8,955 bases of DNA from JANYCD01 sp043738385 (GTDB taxonomy: Bacteria; Pseudomonadota; Gammaproteobacteria; Burkholderiales; Rhodocyclaceae). A model generated the notes under the pieces. It did not search any database, was not told where the DNA came from, and was given only the letters and a program-made list of their open reading frames with translations. Location: the NCBI GenBank assembly GCA_043738385.1, contig JAYUGL010000310.1:1-8955 (forward strand), in the 5' to 3' direction. This document shows, piece after piece, positions 1 to 6,312 of the stretch (position 1 is the stretch's first letter; each line of letters opens with the position of its first letter). The translations under genes and the position numbers were made by a program.

Positions 1-3000
1 CGTCAACGCCTTTTCGCCGCCCGACAGCAAATGAATCGTCGCATTTTTTTTGCCCGGCGGCTGCGCCATGATCTGAATGCCGGCGTCCAGAATTTCATCT
101 CCGGTGAGAAGCAGTCTGGCCTCGCCACCGCCAAACAACTGCGGAAACAGGGTTCCGAAATGGCCATTCACCGCATCATAGGTTTCCTGCAACTGCTCAC
201 GCGTTTCGCGGTCAATACGGCGAATGGCGTCTTCCAGCGTGTGAATTGCTTCGGTCAAGTCATCCGACTGGGCATCGAGGAAGCCCTTGCGTTCCGATGC
301 CGACTTCAATTCTTCCAGCGCGGCCAAATTGACCGGGCCCAGCGACTCAATTTCCGCGTTGAGTCGTGTGATGTCGCCTTGCAGGACACTTTCCTTCAGG
401 CCCGGCACCAGATCGACGGCGATCAACGCCTCATCGGTCTCGCTATGAATATTGGCTTCGCCCAAACGTTGTTGATACTGCTCTTCGTTGAGCTGCGCTG
501 CCTGCTGCTTGAGCTTGAGATCGTTGATGCGATCCCGCAATGGGTTCAGTCCTTGCTCCAGCTTGAGGCGGGTCTCATCCAGAGTGCGTAGCTCGAGCGC
601 AGCCGCTTCAAGCGCATTGCGACGCTCCACCACCAGTGCCTCACGACCTTGCGTGGTTGCCAGTGCAGATTGCAACTGCTCTTGCAGGACACTATCGCTG
701 ATACCGGCCAACTCTTCGCCGGCATTTGCTGTTTCTCCGCCAATGCGTTCCAGTTGCCCGCGCGCCGTTTCCGCGGCGCGGCCTAGGTCTTCAAGCTTGG
801 CGATGCATTCGCGCTCGGAAAATCCAGCTTCCTGTGCTTCGCGTGCAAGCTGCTGTTCGAGTGCGCGCGCTTCGCGCAAGGCGGTGTCATTTTGCCGCTG
901 CTGCTCTAGCGCCTGTTCATGCCTGGCGCGTATCAGGTCCAACTGCTCGCGCCAGCGACCCGAGTCGACTTTGGCGTGCGACTTGGCGGTGTGCTCGGTC
1001 TCTTCGCCACGCACGATGTCTGCCAGATCACGGGCAATCTGCGCCGAGCGTTCATCAAAGCGCGCCTGTGTCTGAATCAACTTCAGGACTTCGACCTGAA
1101 CCGCGTGAGCCCTCTGTTGTCCATCCTGGAGATCGCGACGACACTGAGTCAGCGCGGTCTGCGTTTCCGTGAGATGTTGCTCTGCTACCTGCTGCGCCGC
1201 TCGGGCAACCTCTTCCGCCTGCCGACAATGCTTGATCAGAACATCAAGTTCCTCGATCTCACGCTGGCGTTCAATCAGCCCGTGTGCACGGGTATCCGGC
1301 ACATACAAAATCAGGCCGTGGACCGTGCGCAGATGCCCATTCTGATTCACCAAAACCTGGCCCGGCCCAACGGTCGCCACAGACAGGTCGGCGACAACGG
1401 TAACGCCAGCCAGCCATTCATCCAGAACGCAGGTCCAGCGCGGGTCATCGCAGCGGATCTTGCTACGCAACGAGTTCAAAGCAACGGTTTGTGCGACAGA
1501 CCTGTCGGGCAAGGCCAATGCCAGTGTCGCCGGCGGCGGCGAGGCAAGCGCATTGTTCGCAGTACCGATATCGGTCGCCAGTGCCGCCAAGCGCTCACGC
1601 AATACCGCCTCAATCGCAGTTTCCCAGCCCGCGTCGACGTGGAGCGTCTTCCACAACGGTTGGGCGGCGGACAAGCCATGCGTTGCCAGCCAATCGCCGA
1701 TCTCGCCACTCGGCCGAACCCGTTCTTGCAACTGCTGAAGAGCGTCGCGTCGCGCGCGGGTTTCGGTCGACTGACGATGCGCGGCCTGCAGGTTTTCGCG
1801 GGCTGCCTTCAGCAGCGCTTCTCGCAGGGGAAGCTGCATTTGCAGCTCGGCCAGTCGCTGCTGCTGTGATTGGAGATTTTGTTCGGCTTTGCCCTGGGCA
1901 CTCCTAGCAGCCTCAAGTTGAGCGGAATCGGGGGCATCGAGAGCTGTTTTCTCTTCTTCGAGCCTGGTTCTTCGCTGCGCCAGATTTTCCAATGCACGCA
2001 GCGCGTGCCCTTGGTTAACGTCCGCCAGTCGCGCGCCCTGCTCTGCCTCGCTCAGCGCACGTCGTGCTTCGGCAACCGCGCTACCGGCCACCTGCACGGC
2101 ACTTTCGATTTCCGGCAGGCTACGCGCGGCTTCTTCGTGACGTGCACCTGCGGTGGTGGCGCGCAACCGGGCATTGTCCAGCAACGCGCGCCAGCGTGTT
2201 TCATCCTGCGCCAACTGTGAACTCTGATCACGCCAATGGACGTCCTCGACCGACAATTGGCTGAGTCGCTGCTCAAGGCGCTGGCGCGATTCGCGCAGAT
2301 GCTTGATTTCCGATTCGAGCCTGCCAACCTCAGTGTTGGCGGCGTACAACTCGGCCTGCGCCGAATGCAACGTGTCCGATGTCGTGAAATGGCTCTCGCG
2401 AGAGCGCTCAACCTGGACCTCGGTTTCCCGCAACTGGGCAGTTTGAGACTCAATCTGAATGCCGGCTTTGTCAATCTCGCCAGAGAAGCGGATCGAATCG
2501 GCACGGGCATCGTTACGTTTTTTTAGCCAGAGTAAATTTTGTCGCCGCGTCAGGTTCGTATGCAAATCACGATACTGATGGGCGACCGCCGCCTGGGTTT
2601 CCAAGCGCGCAATCTGCCCTTCCAGCTCATTACAAATATCGTCGACACGGGCGATATTTTCGCGGGCGTCCTCCAGTCGATTCTCTGTTTCCTTGCGCCG
2701 TTCCTTGTACTTGGTGATACCAGCCGCCTCTTCCAGAAAGAAACGCAATTCTTCCGGTTTGGCTTCGACAATGCGAGAGATCATGCCTTGGCCGATGATG
2801 GCATAGGCACGCGGCCCGAGCCCGGTGCCGAGAAACAGGTCAATCACGTCGCGACGACGGACATGCAGATTGTTGATGTAGTAGTTGGAGTTGCCCTCGC
2901 GGTCGAGCACACGCTTGACGGTAATCTCCGCGTACTGGGACCACTGCCCTGACACGCGGCCCTGATCATTATCAAAAAAAAGCTCGACGCTGGCCCGGCT

Positions 3001-3225
3001 CACCTCTTTTCGAGTCCCGGAACCTTTGAAGATCACATCCTGAATCGATTCACCACGCAACTCGGACGCCTTGGACTCGCCCAGCACCCAACGCACTGCG
3101 TCAATGATGTTGGACTTTCCGCAGCCATTGGGCCCTACAACCCCCGCCAGTTGTCCGGGAAAAACGACAGTCGTCGGGTCCACAAAGGACTTGAACCCGG
3201 ATAATTTCAGTTTTATCAGACGCAC
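1..3225 (-). CDS. smc: Chromosome segregation ATPase SMC (C-terminus outside window)
   Basis: SMC is the core ATPase of the bacterial condensin (with ScpA and ScpB); it forms a long coiled-coil dimer that entraps and loops DNA on the nucleoid. The frame is open for 1075 codons from a GTG at 3225 to the left edge. The N-terminus MRLIKLKLSGFKSF is followed by the Walker A loop GPNGCGKSN (residues 31-39) and the early-SMC segment ending in VLGESKASELRG. Two long Glu/Gln/Arg/Ala-rich coiled-coil arms surround a globular hinge at about residues 495-650, and the C-terminal head begins with GPVNLAALEE and reaches the ABC signature LLSGGEKALT (1066-1075). Walker B and the D-loop, roughly the last 90-100 residues, lie beyond the edge. 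GTG was chosen because the protein then starts exactly where SMC proteins do; the ribosome site is weak (AAGA directly before it). The gene diverges from queF. In many betaproteobacteria zipA and ligA follow smc; that cannot be checked here. Confidence 0.97.
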   Translation of the reverse strand, partial: MRLIKLKLSGFKSFVDPTTVVFPGQLAGVVGPNGCGKSNIIDAVRWVLGESKASELRGESIQDVIFKGSGTRKEVSRASVELFFDNDQGRVSGQWSQYAEITVKRVLDREGNSNYYINNLHVRRRDVIDLFLGTGLGPRAYAIIGQGMISRIVEAKPEELRFFLEEAAGITKYKERRKETENRLEDARENIARVDDICNELEGQIARLETQAAVAHQYRDLHTNLTRRQNLLWLKKRNDARADSIRFSGEIDKAGIQIESQTAQLRETEVQVERSRESHFTTSDTLHSAQAELYAANTEVGRLESEIKHLRESRQRLEQRLSQLSVEDVHWRDQSSQLAQDETRWRALLDNARLRATTAGARHEEAARSLPEIESAVQVAGSAVAEARRALSEAEQGARLADVNQGHALRALENLAQRRTRLEEEKTALDAPDSAQLEAARSAQGKAEQNLQSQQQRLAELQMQLPLREALLKAARENLQAAHRQSTETRARRDALQQLQERVRPSGEIGDWLATHGLSAAQPLWKTLHVDAGWETAIEAVLRERLAALATDIGTANNALASPPPATLALALPDRSVAQTVALNSLRSKIRCDDPRWTCVLDEWLAGVTVVADLSVATVGPGQVLVNQNGHLRTVHGLILYVPDTRAHGLIERQREIEELDVLIKHCRQAEEVARAAQQVAEQHLTETQTALTQCRRDLQDGQQRAHAVQVEVLKLIQTQARFDERSAQIARDLADIVRGEETEHTAKSHAKVDSGRWREQLDLIRARHEQALEQQRQNDTALREARALEQQLAREAQEAGFSERECIAKLEDLGRAAETARGQLERIGGETANAGEELAGISDSVLQEQLQSALATTQGREALVVERRNALEAAALELRTLDETRLKLEQGLNPLRDRINDLKLKQQAAQLNEEQYQQRLGEANIHSETDEALIAVDLVPGLKESVLQGDITRLNAEIESLGPVNLAALEELKSASERKGFLDAQSDDLTEAIHTLEDAIRRIDRETREQLQETYDAVNGHFGTLFPQLFGGGEARLLLTGDEILDAGIQIMAQPPGKKNATIHLLSGGEKALT

Positions 3226-3285
3226 TCTTGATTGTTCAGACCGGGTTGAGTTGAATTTTGGACGATAAGATATCCATGACGCTGC

Positions 3286-3293
3286 ATTATAAT
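3286..3293. promoter_or_regulatory. Putative back-to-back -10 boxes in the smc/queF divergent spacer
   Basis: The 8-mer ATTATAAT contains a perfect TATAAT on the plus strand (3288-3293) and another on the minus strand (3291-3286). It lies about 60 bp from the smc start and 33 bp from the queF start, which are sensible distances for both genes. No convincing -35 box is seen at 16-18 bp on either side, so only the -10 match is direct evidence. If both are used, the two promoters overlap and RNA polymerase could occupy only one at a time. Confidence 0.35.
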
Positions 3294-3325
3294 CGCTCCC
3301 ACTGTCCCGTCGTCACGCCATCACC

Positions 3326-3745
3326 ATGCCCAGCAAGCCGAACAAAACACTGGAAACGTTTTCCAATCCGGCGCCTCATCGGGACTACCAGATTCACATG
3401 GAAATCCCGGAATTTACCTGCCTGTGCCCAAAAACGGGCCAACCGGACTTTGCTGTGCTCACCCTGGACTATGTCGCCGACAAGCTTTGCGTCGAATTGA
3501 AGAGTCTCAAGCTGTACACATGGAGTTTCCGCAACGAGGGCCATTTTCATGAAGATGTTACCAACCGGATCCTGGACGATCTGGCAAAGGCAATCAAACC
3601 GCGCTTCATGCGGCTGACCGCGCGTTTTTACGTGCGTGGCGGAATTTTTACCAATATTGTTGCGGAATATCGCAAAAAGAGCTGGAAACCGGCTCCTAGA
3701 GTCGAAATGATGGAGTTCGTGACCCAGCCAAACACGCGCGGTTAG
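3326..3745 (+). CDS. queF: NADPH-dependent 7-cyano-7-deazaguanine reductase (QueF, short type)
   Basis: QueF reduces the nitrile of preQ0 to the primary amine of preQ1 with two NADPH in the cytoplasm; preQ1 is then inserted into tRNA and matured to queuosine. The 139-residue product has the tunnel-fold hallmarks. FTCLCPKTGQPDF (residues 30-42) contains the nucleophilic Cys34 and the acid Asp41, the counterparts of Cys55 and Asp62 in B. subtilis QueF. The QueF motif ELKSLKLY (57-64) is followed by FRNEGHFHE (68-76), whose His/Glu pair binds substrate. The length fits the unimodular type, not the roughly 280-residue type of E. coli. It starts at an ATG with only a poor Shine-Dalgarno sequence, is divergent from smc, and ends 13 bp before a tRNA gene. 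No other queuosine gene is in the window. Confidence 0.96.
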   Translation: MPSKPNKTLETFSNPAPHRDYQIHMEIPEFTCLCPKTGQPDFAVLTLDYVADKLCVELKSLKLYTWSFRNEGHFHEDVTNRILDDLAKAIKPRFMRLTARFYVRGGIFTNIVAEYRKKSWKPAPRVEMMEFVTQPNTRG

Positions 3746-3758
3746 CTTTCCAAAATTC

Positions 3759-3848
3759 GGAGGTGTGGCAGAGTGGTTAAATGCACCGGTCTTGAAAACC
3801 GGCAGGGGTTAACACCCCTCGTGAGTTCGAATCTCACCGCCTCCGCCA
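3759..3848 (+). tRNA. tRNA-Ser (anticodon UGA)
   Basis: This is a 90-nt class II tRNA including encoded CCA (3846-3848) and discriminator G3845. The acceptor stem pairs GGAGGTG (3759-3765) with CGCCTCC (3838-3844), with one G-T wobble. The anticodon stem CCGGT/ACCGG (3786-3790/3798-3802) encloses loop CTTGAAA, so the anticodon is TGA at 3793-3795. A long variable arm (GGGGTTAACACCCC) is typical of serine tRNAs, and the T arm is GTGAG-TTCGAAT-CTCAC. The 3' half probably serves as the attachment site of the adjacent integrase. The tRNA is intact on the queF side, so integration did not destroy it. Confidence 0.97.
3819..3848 (+). other. Probable attL core inside the tRNA-Ser 3' end
   Basis: P4-type integrases commonly recombine within the T arm and acceptor end of tRNA genes and restore the gene on insertion. 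Here the integrase starts 174 bp after the CCA end and reads away from the tRNA, the usual arrangement. The exact core cannot be fixed because no second copy of the tRNA tail was found in this window; attR must lie to the right if the element is intact. The interval given is the T arm through CCA and is an inference from position. Confidence 0.45.
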
Positions 3849-3855
3849 GTTTAGT

Positions 3856-3943
3856 GTCCGAAGAAGTCCAGAGAAGTCCGATAAAGTACATAAAATTGTT
3901 TATTTAACAATTAATTAGTAAAAAACGTGGTCCAATGCAGTCC
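3856..3943 (+). repeat. Helically phased GTCC boxes between tRNA and integrase
   Basis: GTCC occurs at 3856, 3866, 3876, 3930 and 3940. Neighbours within each cluster are exactly 10 bp apart, one helical turn, and two copies share the longer AGAAGTCC (3862-3869 and 3872-3879). Three of the five continue as GTCCGA. Position, phasing and short length fit arm-type integrase binding sites or sites for a directionality factor; which protein binds is unknown. Confidence 0.5.
3894..3912. repeat. A+T-rich inverted repeat in the integrase leader
   Basis: AATTGTT (3894-3900) and AACAATT (3906-3912) form a perfect 7-bp inverted repeat around the spacer TATTT. It sits in the middle of an A+T-rich tract (about 3881-3926), between the two clusters of GTCC boxes. 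A bend or a dimeric regulator site is possible. There is no G+C-rich stem, so a terminator is unlikely. Confidence 0.4.
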
Positions 3944-3963
3944 GAGAAAACCCGGTTGCATCC

Positions 3964-4022
3964 CGTGGTAAATCGTGGTAAAAAACCGTGGTATCGATTT
4001 CCACGGTTAGAGAGTTACCACG
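3964..4022. repeat. CGTGGTA boxes and 8-bp hairpin upstream of the integrase
   Basis: CGTGGTA is present directly at 3964-3970, 3974-3980 and 3987-3993 and inverted as TACCACG at 4016-4022, abutting the integrase ATG; a related CGTGGT lies at 3926-3931. AACCGTGG (3984-3991) and CCACGGTT (4001-4008) also form a perfect 8-bp stem with a 9-nt loop. Arm-type sites for Int, an autoregulatory operator, or both are plausible. The ribosome site of int (AGAGAG, 4009-4014) lies between the hairpin and the last box, so binding or RNA folding here could affect integrase expression. Confidence 0.5.
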
Positions 4023-5258
4023 ATGGCCGCAATATTGAACCTGCTCCGTGACTACGAATGTCGCAATGCCACCAGCGGCGGCAAGAAAATCGCCAAGCTT
4101 CATGATGGTGGCGGCCTTTACTTGTGGGCCTATGTTGATGGCCGGAAATACTGGCGGCTTCGGTATTGGATTGGCGGCAAGGAAAAGTCCCTGTCCCTCG
4201 GGGTGTATCCCATAGTCAGCCTCAAGAAGGCCCGCGAAGGCAGGGACAAGGAGCATAAACAGCTTGCTGACAACCTGGACCCGTCTGCGGAACGGCGGGC
4301 TGTGAAGTATCGACTCCAAGCATCCTCTGACAACCACTTTGAGGCCGTAGCGCGCGAGTGGTATTCAAAACAACTCCATACCTGGGTGCCGGGTCATGCG
4401 TCCGATGTACTGAGGCGCCTGGAGAGCAACACATTCCCATTTTTGGGGATGCGCCCGATTGACCAAATCGAGGCCCCCGAACTGCTGGCGATGGTGCGCA
4501 AGATCGAAAGCCGTATGGCCTATGACCTCGCCCATCGTGTTCTGCAAGTCTGTGGGCAGGTCTTCCGCTACGGCATTGCTACTGGACGCTGCAAGCGCGA
4601 TCTGTCTGCCGATCTTCGGGGTGCACTCACGCCTCACGTCAAAAAGCACCAAGCGGCAATCCGGCCTGAAGAACTGCCGGAGCTGCTGCGGGCCATTGCC
4701 AGATACGAGGAGATTGGGGGCGAGCAGCAAACCCGGCTGGCGCTTCAGTTGCTGGCGCTGACCTTTGTTCGTACCAATGAGCTGATTGGCGCAGAGTGGG
4801 CGGAATTTGATCTTGAGGCGGCGCTCTGGGTGATTCCCGCCGCGCGCATGAAGATGAAAACCGAGCACGTTGTCCCCCTGCCCCTGCAAGCACGCGCAAT
4901 CCTGGAGGAACTGCAACAAATCGGCGGCGGTAGTCGTTTCGTGTTTCCCGGCAGGAACCGCGACAAACCCATCTCCAACAACACGATGCTGTTTGCACTT
5001 TACCGCCTGGGCTACAAGGGCAAGATGACCGGCCATGGCTTCCGTGCCGTGGCTAGTACTGCACTCAACGAAATGGGCTTCCGGTCGGACGTGATCGAAC
5101 GCCAGCTTGCCCATTGCGAACGGGACGAAGTGAGGGGTGCCTACAACCGGGCGGAATACCTCCCTGAACGGAGAGCGATGATGCAGAAATGGGCGGACCA
5201 TCTGGACAAGTTGCAAGCAGGGGCCGAAGTCATCCCGTTCAGCGGACACGCTGCTTGA
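4023..5258 (+). CDS. P4-type tyrosine recombinase (integrase) of a tRNA-Ser element
   Basis: This 411-residue site-specific recombinase inserts and excises an element through a covalent phosphotyrosine intermediate. The N-terminal arm-binding domain (about 1-90) has the P4-integrase look, with KLHDGGGLYLWAYVDGRKYW and KSLSLGVYPIVSLKKAR (DUF4102-like). A core-binding helical domain follows (about 100-200), then the catalytic domain (about 210-395). Visible catalytic residues are Arg250 (FVRTNEL), the beta-hairpin lysines in MKMKTEH (277/279), His338 and Arg341 (GHGFR), His364 (LAHCER) and the likely nucleophile Tyr374 (GAYNRAEY). Length and order match intact P4-type integrases, so it is probably active. 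The ATG at 4023 has AGAGAG 8 bp upstream. The gene reads away from the adjacent tRNA-Ser, the usual target geometry. The following small membrane-protein gene starts 22 bp after its stop. Confidence 0.95.
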   Translation: MAAILNLLRDYECRNATSGGKKIAKLHDGGGLYLWAYVDGRKYWRLRYWIGGKEKSLSLGVYPIVSLKKAREGRDKEHKQLADNLDPSAERRAVKYRLQASSDNHFEAVAREWYSKQLHTWVPGHASDVLRRLESNTFPFLGMRPIDQIEAPELLAMVRKIESRMAYDLAHRVLQVCGQVFRYGIATGRCKRDLSADLRGALTPHVKKHQAAIRPEELPELLRAIARYEEIGGEQQTRLALQLLALTFVRTNELIGAEWAEFDLEAALWVIPAARMKMKTEHVVPLPLQARAILEELQQIGGGSRFVFPGRNRDKPISNNTMLFALYRLGYKGKMTGHGFRAVASTALNEMGFRSDVIERQLAHCERDEVRGAYNRAEYLPERRAMMQKWADHLDKLQAGAEVIPFSGHAA

Positions 5259-5280
5259 CGAACGAACAAGAGAGAAAGCC

Positions 5281-5499
5281 ATGACACCAATCGCCAGCCA
5301 GTTTCTGTCCTACCTTGCCGTTCTGATCTGCGGGTTTTTCGTCGTCCTGCTATGGATGAAAAAATTCAAGCTGGACTACAAAAACCCACGAACCATGCTG
5401 GCTTTGAAACTTGCAGCTACCGTTGCCCTTTCAGTCGGAGGGGCCTACGCAGTCAAGCATGCCGCCCCAACATCTATCCTTGACCGCCCTGATCATTAG
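5281..5499 (+). CDS. Small two-helix membrane protein of unknown function
   Basis: I do not recognise this 72-residue protein. It has two hydrophobic segments, about residues 8-26 (FLSYLAVLICGFFVVLLWM) and 40-58 (ending LSVGGAYAV), joined by a basic loop with KKFK and KNPR. The positive loop suggests a cytoplasmic hairpin with both ends outside. Translation signals are good: a purine-rich GAGAG at 5270-5274 lies 6 bp before the ATG, and the gene starts 22 bp after the integrase stop, so it is probably read from the same transcript. Small membrane proteins next to integrases may be element-borne holin-like, toxin-like or exclusion proteins; nothing in the sequence decides between these. Confidence 0.6.
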   Translation: MTPIASQFLSYLAVLICGFFVVLLWMKKFKLDYKNPRTMLALKLAATVALSVGGAYAVKHAAPTSILDRPDH

Positions 5500-6025
5500 T
5501 CCCTAAACTGGCTCGCCAAACCAGACAAATCTGGGCACTGGATTGAGGTAGTTTCGATGCCTTGAACGGCAGTTCTCGACCCTCACCGGCCTGATGACAT
5601 TCGCACACGCTTTGACAGCTTTCTGAACACAAGGAGTCGTTCAAGAAAATAAACTATCGGACAGCACTTCGGCCTTTGCCGCCGGTCGCGGCTTATTCAT
5701 TCAATGGCCGTTAAGCTGTTGTTACCAGCCGTAGCCCTGAAAATCCTACCGAACGGCAGCTTTCACTTCCTCGCAAAGGCAGGATCGTTCCCACTGCGGT
5801 CATAGCACCGACAGTCTTCCAGACGCTGATCCTAGGTGATTAACGGATTTGCGACACAGACGGATTTGTGGCGGATTTATGATGGGACGCGACGACAACG
5901 AAACGTAGCAAGGATCGTCAGCGTTGGGCCGTAAGCGGCTTGCATATCGCAGGTTAGAGAGACCCTTCAATTGGCACCCAGAACCATTAAAGCGGCCATT
6001 CCACCGCGCCGCAGAAATCTCGCTG
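5500..6025. other. Gene-poor stretch with degenerate repeats
   Basis: No convincing coding frame, RNA gene or terminator is seen across these 526 bases. Several frames are open for short distances, but none has a believable start or composition. The stretch contains two copies of GAACGGCAG (5564-5572 and 5751-5759), each opening an inverted repeat, and two GGATTTG words at 5844-5850 and 5862-5868. It looks like decayed sequence between integration module and cargo. Confidence 0.5.
5562..5790. repeat. Degenerate inverted-repeat cluster with GAACGGCAG words
   Basis: TTGAACG (5562-5568) is matched by CGTTCAA (5638-5644). GAACG (5751-5755) is matched by CGTTC (5786-5790), with an inner pair CTTT/AAAG (5760-5763/5775-5778). 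Both modules begin with GAACGGCAG, and the same word opens the palindrome at 7844. The modules therefore look like diverged members of one family lying on both sides of the kinase region. Confidence 0.4.
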
Positions 6026-6188
6026 CTAATCCGCCTTGATGCCCGCGTCCTTAATCACTCTCGCCCACTTCGGAATCTCGGATTTGATGATTGCGGCGAA
6101 TTCGTCGGGCGAGTTTGGCGTGCAGGTCGGGTAACGCGAGGATCTTGACGGTTTCGAGATGGAGCTTACGGACGATCTCCGCTGGGCT
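6026..6188 (-). pseudogene. Remnant of a Bug-type (TTT family) solute-binding protein, C-terminal end
   Basis: Bug/TctC proteins are periplasmic receptors of tripartite tricarboxylate transporters, greatly expanded in betaproteobacteria. On the minus strand, SPAEIVRKLHLETVKILALP and DLHAKLAR are read from 6188 down to about 6108. In another frame NSPDEFAAIIKSEIPKWA and RVIKDAGIKAD follow, ending at a TAG at 6028-6026. Together these match the usual C-terminal end of the family (...PAEIV..LN.E..KIL..PD... ..PEEFAA.I..EI.KWA.V.KDAGIK), but the stretch of about 10 residues around a GAEPVGN-like segment is missing and the frame changes near 6105-6118. An in-frame TAA just upstream of 6188 removes the rest. 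Only about 55 of some 320 codons remain, so it is a dead fragment. Confidence 0.8.
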
Positions 6189-6312
6189 AGATTAGAGTCA
6201 CGCCACCTGTGGGATGCGAATGGCTAAATCACAGCCTGACCGGACCTTCCCGCAAAGTTTTGCGAATATTGCGAACGTTTCACCAACGCGTCGATTAGCG
6301 TATCCTCTCACG

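Noticed and set aside
919..1869. Plus-strand open frame of 316 codons opposite smc
   Set aside because: It lies wholly antisense to the clear SMC hinge and coiled-coil frame and its product has no family features; G+C-rich antisense frames are often open.
4365..5282. Minus-strand open frame of 305 codons opposite the integrase
   Set aside because: It is fully antisense to a catalytically complete integrase, and the composition is that of a shadow frame.
5924..6148. Plus-strand 74-codon frame
   Set aside because: It runs through the minus-strand Bug-protein remnant and has no recognisable features or ribosome site.
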